DNA of 64,000 nucleotides from Bartonella krasnovii (lineage in GTDB: Bacteria > Pseudomonadota > Alphaproteobacteria > Rhizobiales > Rhizobiaceae), in NCBI RefSeq assembly GCF_003606345.3, contig NZ_CP031844.2, forward strand, positions 744,001 to 808,000, in the 5' to 3' direction. Shown here one piece after another: positions 34,278 through 44,453 of the stretch. Both the position numbers and the translations under genes were made by a program. A model generated the notes under the pieces. It was not told where the DNA came from and made no database searches. It worked only from the letters and a program-made list of their open reading frames with translations. Numbering within the stretch: the stretch's first letter is position 1; every line of letters begins with the position of its first letter.

Positions 34278-37031
34278 ATGATAATCAAAGTATCTAATAA
34301 TCGCTTGTATTCGTGTGTTTTTACGGCAGTTATTTTTTCTTTTTTATTAAACATAAATATTGAAGTACATTCTCGTTCATTTGTATCACTGTCATGTGAC
34401 GAAAACAAATTACCTTATGAGTGCAATGATGGTGCAAAGCATACAATTAGTGATAAAATATATATGATCACGGTACCTGTTAAACCAAAAAATGGGGAGG
34501 GAAGCTCTCTCACTTTGCCTGCTGCTATAGGAGTACAGGAGCCAAATACAGTTATTCAGGCAATGCGTATAGAGGTTAAAGGTACTGCAGGTGTAGAAGA
34601 TATTTATGGGGCTGTTGTATCAAGAGGGGGAAAAATTGTCTTGAGCGATTCAGCTTTTAAAAATGTGTCAGTAGGTCTTAAAGCTGATCATGGAATAATT
34701 GAGGTTAATCGTGGAACAATTGAGGCTTCTCAGGTTGCTGCTTATGCAGAGAAAGTAGGAGCATCTGTTACGTTAACGAATACAAAAATTAAAGTGGATG
34801 GTCAGGGTATTGGTCAAGAGAGTGCTCTTTTCATTAATGCTGATGCAGGTATTCAGATGAAAGGTGGATTTATTGATGTGAATGATGCCGCTGCGCTTTA
34901 TGTAGAGAGAGGGGGGCGTGCAATTTTAGATGGTGTTACCATTACTTCAAAACGTAAAAAAATAAAAGATAGAGAAAATACAAATGAAAAAACTGCGTAT
35001 ACAGTTTTGAATGTAAAACAGCAAGGCTCTGTTTATTTAAAAAACACGAATATTGTTTCTACGAATGTGCATGTTTTAACAGTTGGACAAGATTTTAACA
35101 CACAATCTGCTGTCGGTAGGGGAGAAAATATTTTAATCTCGCGGGTTAATATTGAAGATTCAACTATTAAGGCAATAGGGAACAAACATGGTATGCGTTT
35201 TGAAACGGGAGGGGAGACTAATGTGTACGAACAGGGACTTGTTTTTTTGAAAAGAACGGTTTTTGAGGTTCCTGCAGGAACAGCTATTCATAATAATAAT
35301 AGTCGGAGTTATATTGCAGTAACAGAGGGTACAAAAATTTTTGGTGACTTATTATTAACAGCTGAAAAGGGGGGGACTGTAGCGATTTTGGCTGATTCTT
35401 CTTCATTGATAGGAGGGACTTATGTTGCCGATGATTCTATTGCTGAGCTTTATTTAACAGGAGGATCAAAATGGTTTTTGACAAGAAGAAGAGAGATAGA
35501 TTCGCAAGTTTCAAACCCTACAAGTTCATTTATTTCATTTGTAAAACTTTCGGATAGTTTCATCGCTTTTGAAACGCCAATGTTTCACGAATATCAGACA
35601 CTTCATATTGGGAAGGGAGAGAAAGAAGTTTATAGTGCTCAAGATAGTGCGGATATTTATCTTAATACCTATCTCAGGCGTGATGGGTTGCTTAATAATA
35701 AAAAGACTGATCGCCTTTTAATACATGGTGATGTTTCTGGAAAAACAACAGTTTATGTGCAATTTATTGCAGAAGATCAGAGGGAAATAGCGACAGGTGA
35801 AAATGCTCATAGTGTTTCACTTATTCAGGTTTCTGGAAAAGCGGCAGAAGATTCTTTTCAGTTAAATCGTGCTTATATCGCATTAGAGGGTTTGCCTTAT
35901 CAATATTATCTTAATGGCTATGGTCCAGCTTCTTCTCTTGGACAAGCACAAACTTCTCAAAGATTGGTTGAAGGAGAGGGGGACTTTTGGGATTTTCGTT
36001 TTGAAAGTAAATATATTCAGCCTGCTTTAGGGATGTCTGTTATTCCTCATTCTGAGTTAAAGATCAGAGAAGTTGTTCCACAAGTTCCAACCTATCTTCT
36101 GTTACAAAATGCTTTGTTTCATGTTGGACTTATGGATATCAGTAATCAACAAAAGCAGTTGCAAGCTACGCGGTCTATTTCTGGTAAGTTATTAAAAGTT
36201 GAAGAGAATTTTTCTTTATCTGTTCATGGGTATGGGGGGAGTTATCGTTATGTCTCAGATTTGTCCCTCCTTGAATATGGGTACGATGGGAATGTTGATT
36301 ATAACGCTATAGAAACAGATATTTTACTCAAAACAATAGAGAGGGCATATAGTACGATATCTTTTGGGATTATGGGAACCTATGGAAAGCTTTCCTTACA
36401 ACCTCGTAACGTGGAACAAAGTCAAAAGAGTCCGTTTAATAAATGGACATTTACGGCATACGGTAGTGTGAAACACAATACGGGTTTTTATGGAGATGGT
36501 CTTTTATCTTATGGTTTGTTTAAAGGTGATGTACTTACTCATTCTTGGGGTAAGACGGCGACATTAACAGCAAATCCTCTGAGCATTTCGTTGTCTGCTG
36601 GTAAAGTGTTTATGATAGGACAGAAAGGTCTTCTTTTTGATCCACAGATTCAGTTTATTTATCAATATCTTCAATTTGATAAGTTTCGTGATACTGATGG
36701 GATTGATGTTGAGATGAAAAAAGCAGATCAATGGTTGATGCGTATTGGAGGGTATTTAAGTAAAACATTTACGGCATATGAAAAAGATCGTATTATTTCT
36801 TTAAATGGTAATCTTCATCTTGCCCATCATTTTGGTGAAAAACAATTTGTTCATCTAAAAGATGTTTTTCAGCTAGGGGCTTTTGGTTCTTCTTTAGAAA
36901 CAGGTTTGGGGATTAATGCACAACTTTCTTCTAAAGTTACACTTTACAGTGATTTTAGCTATCAGCATAAGCTAACCAAGGCAGGCTTTTCTGGCGTTCG
37001 TTTTTCTGGTGGATTGCGTTATCATTTTTAA
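34278..37031 (+). CDS. Autotransporter (type Va) with beta-helical passenger
   Basis: 917 residues. The N-terminus has a signal peptide with a hydrophobic run (VFTAVIFSFLLNI, about residues 13-25). The passenger (about 35-600) shows the short-strand repeat pattern of a pectate-lyase-like beta-helix, with recurring G-G-x-x-x-L-x-x-(S/T) turns such as GGKIVLSDS, GGFIDVND and GGRAILDGVTIT. From about residue 640 the sequence becomes a 12-strand-type barrel of alternating residues, ending in the outer-membrane signature LRYHF. Such proteins are surface adhesins or effectors in Bartonella, but the exact subfamily and substrate cannot be named from sequence alone. It stands alone after a long spacer, and the ATG has only a weak ribosome site. 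Confidence 0.88.
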   Translation: MIIKVSNNRLYSCVFTAVIFSFLLNINIEVHSRSFVSLSCDENKLPYECNDGAKHTISDKIYMITVPVKPKNGEGSSLTLPAAIGVQEPNTVIQAMRIEVKGTAGVEDIYGAVVSRGGKIVLSDSAFKNVSVGLKADHGIIEVNRGTIEASQVAAYAEKVGASVTLTNTKIKVDGQGIGQESALFINADAGIQMKGGFIDVNDAAALYVERGGRAILDGVTITSKRKKIKDRENTNEKTAYTVLNVKQQGSVYLKNTNIVSTNVHVLTVGQDFNTQSAVGRGENILISRVNIEDSTIKAIGNKHGMRFETGGETNVYEQGLVFLKRTVFEVPAGTAIHNNNSRSYIAVTEGTKIFGDLLLTAEKGGTVAILADSSSLIGGTYVADDSIAELYLTGGSKWFLTRRREIDSQVSNPTSSFISFVKLSDSFIAFETPMFHEYQTLHIGKGEKEVYSAQDSADIYLNTYLRRDGLLNNKKTDRLLIHGDVSGKTTVYVQFIAEDQREIATGENAHSVSLIQVSGKAAEDSFQLNRAYIALEGLPYQYYLNGYGPASSLGQAQTSQRLVEGEGDFWDFRFESKYIQPALGMSVIPHSELKIREVVPQVPTYLLLQNALFHVGLMDISNQQKQLQATRSISGKLLKVEENFSLSVHGYGGSYRYVSDLSLLEYGYDGNVDYNAIETDILLKTIERAYSTISFGIMGTYGKLSLQPRNVEQSQKSPFNKWTFTAYGSVKHNTGFYGDGLLSYGLFKGDVLTHSWGKTATLTANPLSISLSAGKVFMIGQKGLLFDPQIQFIYQYLQFDKFRDTDGIDVEMKKADQWLMRIGGYLSKTFTAYEKDRIISLNGNLHLAHHFGEKQFVHLKDVFQLGAFGSSLETGLGINAQLSSKVTLYSDFSYQHKLTKAGFSGVRFSGGLRYHF

Positions 37032-37595
37032 TAAATCTTTTTTAAAAATAATCCATGTATTTTCATAAATATAAAAGGGTTACTTTGATTTAAATTTTTT
37101 ATCTGGTTGATAGGGGGCCAAATGCTTTTAAAAAAATTTGTCAATGAAACTCTAAATCTGTTTGTATTTTTTTTGACTACAAATATATGAGATGCATTCT
37201 TCGTTAGCTTTTAAATAGCACCACTTGTTATCCTATTGTGCTGTAAAACACCGTTGTTTAAGGAGGTGAATATCAACTATAACAGGAAGGAGTGTTGATT
37301 TTTAGTTGGGGGCTTTTGCTGTTAAGCAAAGAAGGGTGATGCTTAAAATGCACAACTTTATATTTCCACTTCATTTTATAGACTGTAAGAAGCATTTTAA
37401 AAACATGTTAGTGTGTGTAAATACCTCTCTTTTAGAGGGAGAGTGTGCAAAGTTATGGATCAATTATTACTATCAAATTCAACATCTCCTAGAAGGCTTT
37501 TGCAAAATTTTAAGAAAGTGCATTGTGATTTTTGCTTGTATTGATAAGATTCATATCGACATTAAGAGTAAGTAGAAATATCTCTATCAGGTTAT
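37032..37595. other. Spacer with possible small frames
   Basis: Perfect ribosome-site-like AAGGAGG occurs at 37259-37265 and GGAAGGAG near 37285, followed only by very short frames. A frame from TTG 37306 (or ATG 37339) to 37575 could encode 78-89 residues. It has odd composition, no recognised domain and no start support, so I do not call it a gene. Confidence 0.4.
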
Positions 37596-38855
37596 TTAAA
37601 TATAAGATTTCCATATGATTCTTAAGGTGTCATCAAGCCATTCGTGGTAATCGCGTGCTTCTTGATCTGAGGCATGAACAGAGAAAATAAAACCAGGATA
37701 TCCACCAAATGCTGGTGGAGGTAGTGAAAAATGATCGGTTTCAAAGAAAATTATAGTTCTAGCAGTTTGAGGATGTTGTGCAACTTTATCTAGACCTGAA
37801 AATCCACAAAAGCGCCCATGACCACAAAGAGGAATAATATAATTTGCAGCCACTTTTTTAGCTGGGAGTATATCAGGAAGGTTTGGATTTGGTTCAGCTA
37901 AAGCGGCATTCATACAGAGTTTTGCAAATGAAATTCCTGTACCTTGCTCCACAATAAAATGGGAGACACCCGATCCACCAATACGAGCACCGATCTCAAT
38001 GATATAAGGTAAGTTATTGGCATCTAGGCGTAGCTCTACATGGGCAGCACCCATATTTATACCAAGAGCTTTTACTCCAGAGCATGCAACTTCACATAAA
38101 GCAATAACGAGAGGATCATCTATATCACGGCGTTGACGATAAATTGTTTCTTCAAACCATGGTCCTTCAGGTTGTCCTTTGTCACCAACGGCTAGAACAT
38201 GTACACCTGCTGTATCAACAAAGCATTCTACGACGAACTCTTTTCCTGGCAAATATTGTTCTACTACTAAGCCTAAAGGCTTCTTTGTATCGTTAAAACG
38301 TGCCATGTCTTTATGCTGAACATTCCATACTGCTTTGACGAGATCAGGAAGTTCGGCGGAATTTTTAGCTAACATTACGCCTGTACTCGCCCATCCAGAG
38401 ACGGGTTTAATAACGAGCGGATACTCCAAGGAATGTGCTTGTGAAAGGTCTTCTGGATTATCTATATAAAAGAATCTTGGGGTTCTAAGCCCTGCTTTAG
38501 CAAAAGCTTGACGCATGAGATATTTGTTGCGGGTTAATGCTGCTACTTCTGGTTCAATACTTGGAGTATTGATTTTTTTTGCAGCCAAAGCTGTCCATAG
38601 GATGGCTTCTTCGCGAAGGGTCATAACCCCAGCAATATTACGTTCTTTTACACCTGTTGCAAAAGTGTCTAAAGCTGCTTCTGGGTTATCAAAAACAGGA
38701 AGTTGCCAAGTTGAAGTAACTGCTGTGGGGAGTTGAATAGGAGTGCTTTCAGCGGTATCATAGATCATGACTAATTCGATATTAGCGGTTTGTGCTGCTT
38801 CAAATATAAAGGGTAATTTTGCATTGCGTTGGCAAACTAACGCGAGTTTTTTCAT
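37596..38855 (-). CDS. ATP-grasp-fold ligase
   Basis: 419 residues. The N-terminal Rossmann-like domain (ALVCQRNAKLPFIFEAA) is followed by an ATP-grasp core: YPLVIKPVSGWASTGV (nucleotide-binding lysine strand), VVEQYLPGKEFVVECFV, and the metal-binding stretch AAHVELRLD...YIIEIGARIGGSG. Such enzymes join a carboxylate to an amine through an acyl-phosphate, as in carbamoyl-phosphate-synthase-like or L-amino-acid ligases; the substrates here are unknown. The start codon overlaps the stop of the upstream transporter gene (ATGA), so the two are translationally coupled. That suggests a small molecule or dipeptide that is made and exported. Confidence 0.82.
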   Translation of the reverse strand: MKKLALVCQRNAKLPFIFEAAQTANIELVMIYDTAESTPIQLPTAVTSTWQLPVFDNPEAALDTFATGVKERNIAGVMTLREEAILWTALAAKKINTPSIEPEVAALTRNKYLMRQAFAKAGLRTPRFFYIDNPEDLSQAHSLEYPLVIKPVSGWASTGVMLAKNSAELPDLVKAVWNVQHKDMARFNDTKKPLGLVVEQYLPGKEFVVECFVDTAGVHVLAVGDKGQPEGPWFEETIYRQRRDIDDPLVIALCEVACSGVKALGINMGAAHVELRLDANNLPYIIEIGARIGGSGVSHFIVEQGTGISFAKLCMNAALAEPNPNLPDILPAKKVAANYIIPLCGHGRFCGFSGLDKVAQHPQTARTIIFFETDHFSLPPPAFGGYPGFIFSVHASDQEARDYHEWLDDTLRIIWKSYI

Positions 38856-39799
38856 TTTATTTCCTCATTAAATTTGGAATTTTTGGCACGATGTTTCTGT
38901 TGCCATCCAGATACCTTTGATGCATCTATAAATAAGAGTGTCATTCCTATAGCGGCCATTATCATGGCAATTATTTTGATCATATTGAGAGAAGGGCTCG
39001 AGCCGATGATCCATTCACACGTAACCACTGCAAAAGGAGATAATACGCCAATAGTGTTGGCATATAATACGCCTCCCTCAGCTAAAACTTTTTGGTACAA
39101 TACGTAAACGGGTGCCGAACAAACAGTTCCTAAAATCAATATCTTAAGTATATCTTCTAAATTAAGATATAAGAGTGGAGCAGGATCAAAAATGAATAAT
39201 GGCATAAATGACACTGCAGAAATTGTCGTGATCCAAGCCAATGAGGTGAGCAAAGGTAAATTTTTAAGATAACGTTTAGACAATAAGCCATAAGCAGAGT
39301 AAGAAAGCGCTGCTGTTAAAGCAAGAGCTATGCCTATTAGGCTGTAATATCCCACCTCTACACTGTTTATATTAAATGCTATAGCCGCTACACTGACAAT
39401 GATCATACCGATAAGCTTGAACCATGAAAACATAAGACTATTCGTCAGTGTTCCCAATATATAGGTAATTCCTGGAATAGTGGCTAAAACCATGGTTAAA
39501 TCACTGGCTTTGAGTGATTTTAATGCACCAAAACTGCAGACAAAATATAGCGAAAATCCTAACACCGATAGAATTAAAAAAGAAGGTATCATAGAAAGTA
39601 ATGGGAGGGATCTGAAAACAGCTTTCTCACGAAAAAGTGCTATCACCCATAAGGTGGCAGCAGTGGCAAACAACCTCAGTCCAACCGCATGCATGACTGG
39701 TATATTGCTCACCAAATTCTTAGATAATAACCAACTTATGGAAAACAATGCGAGAATGGCAAAGGTAAATAAGAATAACCGTCCTTTTAAGAAATTCAA
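38852..39799 (-). CDS. DMT-superfamily (EamA-type) transporter
   Basis: 315 residues with about ten hydrophobic segments arranged as two homologous halves. The second half is introduced around YYSLIGIALALTAALSYSAYG, typical of EamA transporters that export amino acids or metabolites. The start is TTG at 39799, overlapping the TGA of an upstream gene remnant by 4 bp. The stop overlaps the ATP-grasp ligase gene by 4 bp. The context suggests export of the ligase product or import of its substrate; neither is proven. Confidence 0.83.
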   Translation of the reverse strand: MNFLKGRLFLFTFAILALFSISWLLSKNLVSNIPVMHAVGLRLFATAATLWVIALFREKAVFRSLPLLSMIPSFLILSVLGFSLYFVCSFGALKSLKASDLTMVLATIPGITYILGTLTNSLMFSWFKLIGMIIVSVAAIAFNINSVEVGYYSLIGIALALTAALSYSAYGLLSKRYLKNLPLLTSLAWITTISAVSFMPLFIFDPAPLLYLNLEDILKILILGTVCSAPVYVLYQKVLAEGGVLYANTIGVLSPFAVVTCEWIIGSSPSLNMIKIIAMIMAAIGMTLLFIDASKVSGWQQKHRAKNSKFNEEIK

Positions 39800-40035
39800 C
39801 GATTTAATCCCCCAATAACGCGCTGCACATAGTGTGATGTCGAAAAATTAAATCTTGACTGTGAAGTTTGCGGCTTTCCAAGATTATTTTGGATATAATC
39901 TTTAGCTCCTGCCAAATAAGCGTCATCATCTAATGTTTCAAGTGCTTCTATATATGCAATTATCAGCGATATTACTTTCTTAAGATGCTCTAAGCCAAAT
40001 TGAAGATAACCTTGATCCGTTGCAACAAACTTTTG
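39796..40035 (-). pseudogene. 3' remnant of a gene upstream of the DMT transporter
   Basis: A coding-quality frame of 79 residues without a start codon, preceded by a stop: QKFVATDQGYLQFGLEHLKK, ...YIEALETLDDDAYLAGAKDY..., ending VIGGLNR. Its TGA overlaps the transporter's TTG start by 4 bp, as expected of an operon. The 5' part has been lost. I do not recognise the family. The remnant indicates that the ligase-exporter operon once had three genes. Confidence 0.6.
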
Positions 40036-40293
40036 TTACGAATCAATATTTCTAAAAGAAATGTATAGGAAAAATAAATTATTTTACAAAACTATTCTAA
40101 CAACTGTTGCTGTATATATGAAGAAGAGCATTGTCTTGTTTGTTCAAATAAAGGATATATTGAAAAATCGGTTTGGATTAATAAATTTTTTTCCCTTCTT
40201 GTAAGATAGAGAAAGGAATCAATTTAAACCTTAAATCCAATATATAGAGCTTTAAAAATAAGTCGTTTTTTGAAATATCAGAGGTAAAACAAT

Positions 40294-41076
40294 ATGCGTG
40301 AAATTTTGAATCATTTTGATAGGTCCTTGAATCAAAATAGTTCTGTCCAGAAGAGTCAAAGTCTTTCATGCCAACCACATCCAAAACGATTTTATAGAGA
40401 AGTGAAGATTGCTTGTGAGGAGGGAGGCTTTACGATCTTATTAGATGAACGTCCCGTTAAAACGCCTGCAAAGCGTCATTTTCTTGTGCCAACGCAAGTG
40501 TTTGCTGAATTCATTGCTCAGGAATTTGAGAGTCAAAAGAACGTTGTTGATCCAGCAACAATGCCGATGACGCGTCTTGTTAACACTGTTATTGATGGTA
40601 TTGCTGATGATATGCAGGCTGTTTTTGAAGATTTATTGCGTTTTGTTGCTTGTGATATGATTTTTTATCGTGCACAAACTCCTAAAGAGTTGGTACAACG
40701 GCAATGTAAACAATGGGATCCTTTATTGGATTGGGCAGAAGAAAAACTAGGAGCACGCTTTTACTTGACAGAAGGGCTGATACATGTGGAACAATCACCA
40801 GAAGCACTTCAAGCTGTGAGCCATTATTTACGCAGCGTTGAATCCCCCTATATGCTTGCTGCACTCCATGTGATGACAACTTTAACGGGATCTGCTCTTA
40901 TTGCTCTTGCGGTCGCTGCGGAAAAAATTGATGCGGATCATGCTTGGTCTATTGCTCATTTAGATGAAGATTGGATGATGGAACAATGGGGAACGGATAA
41001 AGAGACAATGGTACGCCGTGCTCATAAAAAAATTGAATTTAATGCCGCTGTTACAATTGTTAGAACTTGTTTATAA
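40294..41076 (+). CDS. ATP12-family F1-ATPase assembly chaperone
   Basis: 260 residues. Typical ATP12 landmarks: KRFYREVKIACEEGGFTILL, DERPVKTPAKRHFLVPT, EFESQKNVVDPATMPMTRL and the C-terminal LDEDWMMEQWGTDKE. In mitochondria and alphaproteobacteria this family binds the ATP synthase alpha subunit during assembly of F1. ATG 40294 is the first in frame; the N-terminal ~25 residues are poorly conserved, so a later start is possible, but none has a better ribosome site. Confidence 0.88.
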   Translation: MREILNHFDRSLNQNSSVQKSQSLSCQPHPKRFYREVKIACEEGGFTILLDERPVKTPAKRHFLVPTQVFAEFIAQEFESQKNVVDPATMPMTRLVNTVIDGIADDMQAVFEDLLRFVACDMIFYRAQTPKELVQRQCKQWDPLLDWAEEKLGARFYLTEGLIHVEQSPEALQAVSHYLRSVESPYMLAALHVMTTLTGSALIALAVAAEKIDADHAWSIAHLDEDWMMEQWGTDKETMVRRAHKKIEFNAAVTIVRTCL

Positions 41077-41108
41077 GGTTAAATCTTTTATTTATATATT
41101 TTCTCCGA

Positions 41109-41660
41109 TCATTGTATTTTTGTAATTTTTAAAGGATTGATTTTTACTTTTTCAAGTCCAGGGAATACTTCGTCGATTACATTTAAGATTGCGTCGTCAT
41201 TACCTCGGATAAAATACCACTGGTTATTATAAAGCAGGGCAATAATTTCAGTTTGAATAGAGCATTTTTTTCTAGCATTTGTTGTGGTTACAAGCTCTAT
41301 GGGTATAACAAAATAAGGAATGCCATTATCAAGTTTACCTTCACGTTTTTGTTTTTGGTCAATGTGGATACTTTCAATCTTGTAATTTTCTGCCAACTGT
41401 TCGATTTGTCTTTTCATGATTTGTTGAAATTGTGATTGACTAAGATTTTTTTTAGCCGTTAAGCTGTTAATAATTTGGGGGGGAATAGCGTTTAAAATAG
41501 CATCTGCATCGGCATTTTTAAGTGCTTTACTATAAGCAGATGTTGCTTTTTCAAGTTCAAGGGTTATGAGTTCTTGGTTTCCAACTGTATGTGCTAGAGT
41601 CGTTGATGGGATAAGGGCAATACATAAAAGAATAGAAACGAGAAAACAAATTTTCGGCAT
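41109..41660 (-). CDS. Secreted hypothetical protein
   Basis: 183 residues with a clear signal peptide (MPKICFLVSILLCIALIP...TLA, cleavage before HTVG). The mature part is helical at first (AYSKALKNADADAILNAIPP, QFQQIMKRQIEQLAENYKI), then beta-rich (IPYFVIPIELVTTT, NNQWYFIRGND). The family was not recognised; the layout suggests a small periplasmic protein. It is convergent with the ATP12 gene and separate from glnA. Confidence 0.75.
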   Translation of the reverse strand: MPKICFLVSILLCIALIPSTTLAHTVGNQELITLELEKATSAYSKALKNADADAILNAIPPQIINSLTAKKNLSQSQFQQIMKRQIEQLAENYKIESIHIDQKQKREGKLDNGIPYFVIPIELVTTTNARKKCSIQTEIIALLYNNQWYFIRGNDDAILNVIDEVFPGLEKVKINPLKITKIQ

Positions 41661-41762
41661 TAGAAACCCTGCTAATTAATTTGAAGAGATTCAAAATGAT
41701 TATAGAGGAAAAGTAGATAAGCAAAAAGCCACTTATGCTTCGTGATGCGGAGAATATCCACA

Positions 41763-41788
41763 AAAATGGAGGCTTTTGCCTCCATTTT
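41763..41788 (-). terminator. Rho-independent terminator of glnA
   Basis: AAAATGGAGGC (41763-41773) and GCCTCCATTTT (41778-41788) form a perfect 11-bp stem with a four-base loop. On the - strand it is followed by T residues and lies 29 bases after the glnA stop. Confidence 0.88.
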
Positions 41789-41816
41789 AAAAATTAAAAA
41801 AATTCCTATTTATTGT

Positions 41817-43226
41817 TTAAACAGAATAGTACATATCAAATTCAACAGGATGAGGCGTTGTTTCGTAACGCAAGACTTCTTGCATCTTTACTTGAATAAA
41901 GGAATTAATCTGATCATCATCAAAAACATCGCCAGCTTTAAGGAAGCCACGATCTTTGTCGAGCGCTTCAAGTGCTTCACGCAGACTTCCTGAAACGGTA
42001 GGGATTTCTTTGAGTTCTTTTAAGGGGAGATCATAAAGATCTTTATCCATAGCATGTCCAGGGTGAATTTTGTTTTTTATGCCATCAAGACCAGCCATTA
42101 AGAGGGCTGCAAATGCTAAATAGGGATTTGCTGTTGGGTCTGGAAAACGAACTTCTACGCGTTTTGAATTTGGCGAAGAACTCATTGGAATACGACAAGA
42201 TGCAGAACGATTACGTGCCGAATAGGCAAGAAGGACAGGAGCTTCATAACCAGGAACCAAACGCTTATAGGAGTTTGTGGATGGATTGGTAAAGGCATTA
42301 ATTGCTTTTGCGTGCTTAATAACACCACCGATAAAAAATAAACAAGTTTCTGAGAGCCCGGCATATTCATTTCCCGCAAAAATAGGTTTTCCATCTTTCC
42401 AAATGGACATATGAACATGCATTCCTGAGCCATTGTCACCAAAAATAGGCTTTGGCATAAAAGTTGCTGTTTTTCCATAACTGTTTGCTATTTGATGCAC
42501 GACATATTTAAAAATTTGCATCTTATCAGCTTCGCGAACAAGCGTATCAAAACGAATCCCCAATTCATGTTGAGCCGCTGCTACTTCATGATGGTGTTTT
42601 TCAACCTGCACGCCCATATCTTTAAGTGCTGTGAGCATTTCAGAACGCATATCTTGGCAGGAATCAATCGGTGGGACAGGAAGATAGCCTCCCTTCATTC
42701 GTGGGCGATGTCCTAGATTGCCTGTTTCATATTCCGTATCATCATTGGAAGGAAGTTCACTTGAATCGAGTTTAAATCCTGTATTGTAAGGATCTGTTTT
42801 ATAGCGCACATCATCAAAGATAAAAAACTCTGCTTCTGGTCCTATATTGATTGTATCTCCAATCCCTAAAGATTTCATATAAACCTCAGCCCTTTTGGCG
42901 ATAGAACGAGGATCTCTACGATAAAACTCACCAGAGACAGGATCAAGGATATCACAAAATATGACCAAAGTAGATTGAGCAAAAAAGGGATCAATATGTG
43001 CTGTTTTGGGATCAGGCATTAAAACCATGTCAGATTCATTAATTGTTTTCCAACCAGCAATTGAAGAACCATCAAACATAACACCATCACTAAAGGTATC
43101 CTCGCTGATCTCTGCGATATCCATTGTAATGTGATGCAATTTTCCTCGTGGGTCAGTAAAACGTAAATCAACAAAACGGATTTCGTTGTCTGCAATCTGT
43201 TTGATAATATCTGATGCGGTTGTCAT
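41817..43226 (-). CDS. glnA: Glutamine synthetase, type I
   Basis: Makes glutamine from glutamate, ammonia and ATP in the cytoplasm. From ATG 43226 it has 469 residues, normal for GSI, with a ribosome site AAGGA eight bases upstream; the TTG six bases earlier is less likely. Visible landmarks are DGSSIAGW, the catalytic region [24 protein letters not shown] (FGDNGSGMH), NRSASCRIP, and the adenylylation-site region [10 protein letters not shown], whose Tyr is present. Regulation by adenylylation and PII is therefore possible. It lies downstream of the PII gene in the same direction, with a gap of about 55 bp, suggesting a glnB-glnA operon. Confidence 0.96.
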   Translation of the reverse strand: MTTASDIIKQIADNEIRFVDLRFTDPRGKLHHITMDIAEISEDTFSDGVMFDGSSIAGWKTINESDMVLMPDPKTAHIDPFFAQSTLVIFCDILDPVSGEFYRRDPRSIAKRAEVYMKSLGIGDTINIGPEAEFFIFDDVRYKTDPYNTGFKLDSSELPSNDDTEYETGNLGHRPRMKGGYLPVPPIDSCQDMRSEMLTALKDMGVQVEKHHHEVAAAQHELGIRFDTLVREADKMQIFKYVVHQIANSYGKTATFMPKPIFGDNGSGMHVHMSIWKDGKPIFAGNEYAGLSETCLFFIGGVIKHAKAINAFTNPSTNSYKRLVPGYEAPVLLAYSARNRSASCRIPMSSSPNSKRVEVRFPDPTANPYLAFAALLMAGLDGIKNKIHPGHAMDKDLYDLPLKELKEIPTVSGSLREALEALDKDRGFLKAGDVFDDDQINSFIQVKMQEVLRYETTPHPVEFDMYYSV

Positions 43227-43282
43227 ATTCAATTTCCTTAATATGGCGTTGAGAGTGATAAAGGTGAATTTTTTGTTGTTTA

Positions 43283-43663
<381 letters not shown>

Positions 43664-43667
43664 TCAC

Positions 43668-43695
43668 ATTATATTGACAACTCTAAGATGTCCAA
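43668..43695 (-). promoter_or_regulatory. Candidate promoter of glnB-glnA
   Basis: On the - strand, TTGGAC (43690-43695) and TATAAT (43668-43673) are separated by 16 bases. The -10 is a perfect consensus. It lies about 47 bases before the glnB start. No sigma-54 GG-N10-GC type site was seen. Confidence 0.55.
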
Positions 43696-44453
43696 CAGAT
43701 ACTTTGTACACAAAAACTCGAAAACAATTATAGTCTATGCTCTAGGAGGAGGATTTTTTGTAGAATAAAGTGAAATATTATTTTTTGGGAAAAAATTACA
43801 ATTCCTTGTACAGAATTTAAATAATATAATTAGAATGATATAATAAGAACGTTGAGTTTCTTTTTTATTTAATATAAATTAATTTAAAAAGACCATTCAA
43901 TATTTCTCATATCGAATGAGAAACTCTAATAGCGTGAGATTTTTTCACTTTAAATCTTTTTATCCTTAATCAATTAAAACAAGTGTCTGGAATTGGCAAC
44001 ACAAATTATTCCGTTTGGGGCATTCCCTCCCTTCGTGAGGAATGAATCCCGTTAAGGAACACGATAAACAAAAGTGTGAAGTAATGTGCAGCCTTTATTA
44101 TAAGATCTTGCTGTGGATGCTTTTGAAAATCGTCAAGATCAAGATGAATTAAAAGGAGATGGAAAAGATGCAAACTTTTTATATCCTTAAAATTTGTATT
44201 CTTCTAAAATTAGGCTATCAGTCATTTCAGATATAAACAAATAGAGGAAAGATACGCAGTTATGCGCACGTTCTTCTATTGGACAATACGAAAACTAAAA
44301 CAGCTTATAAAGCGCTAAAAATCGTTTCAGCCTTTGCTTTAAACATGCTGCTACACTGGAATGAGATATTAATTTACAAGAAACAATAAAAACACTGTCT
44401 TTATTCGTATTATACTGTATCTTACAAGGTAAGTCTTTTAAAAGTAAACCTTT
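43696..44453. other. Spacer between uvrA and glnB
   Basis: About 760 bases. Part of it, 43980-44070, is less AT-rich and contains a hairpin CATTCC...GGAATG (44021-44044) next to a GGAAT/ATTCC arm pair. It might be a small RNA. A 27-codon open piece (DLAVDAFENRQDQDELKGDG..., about 44104-44190) without a start may be a gene remnant. Nothing else is seen. Confidence 0.4.

Noticed and set aside
37306..37575. Possible 78-89-residue gene after the autotransporter
   Set aside because: TTG start, unusual composition, no domain and no conservation evidence.
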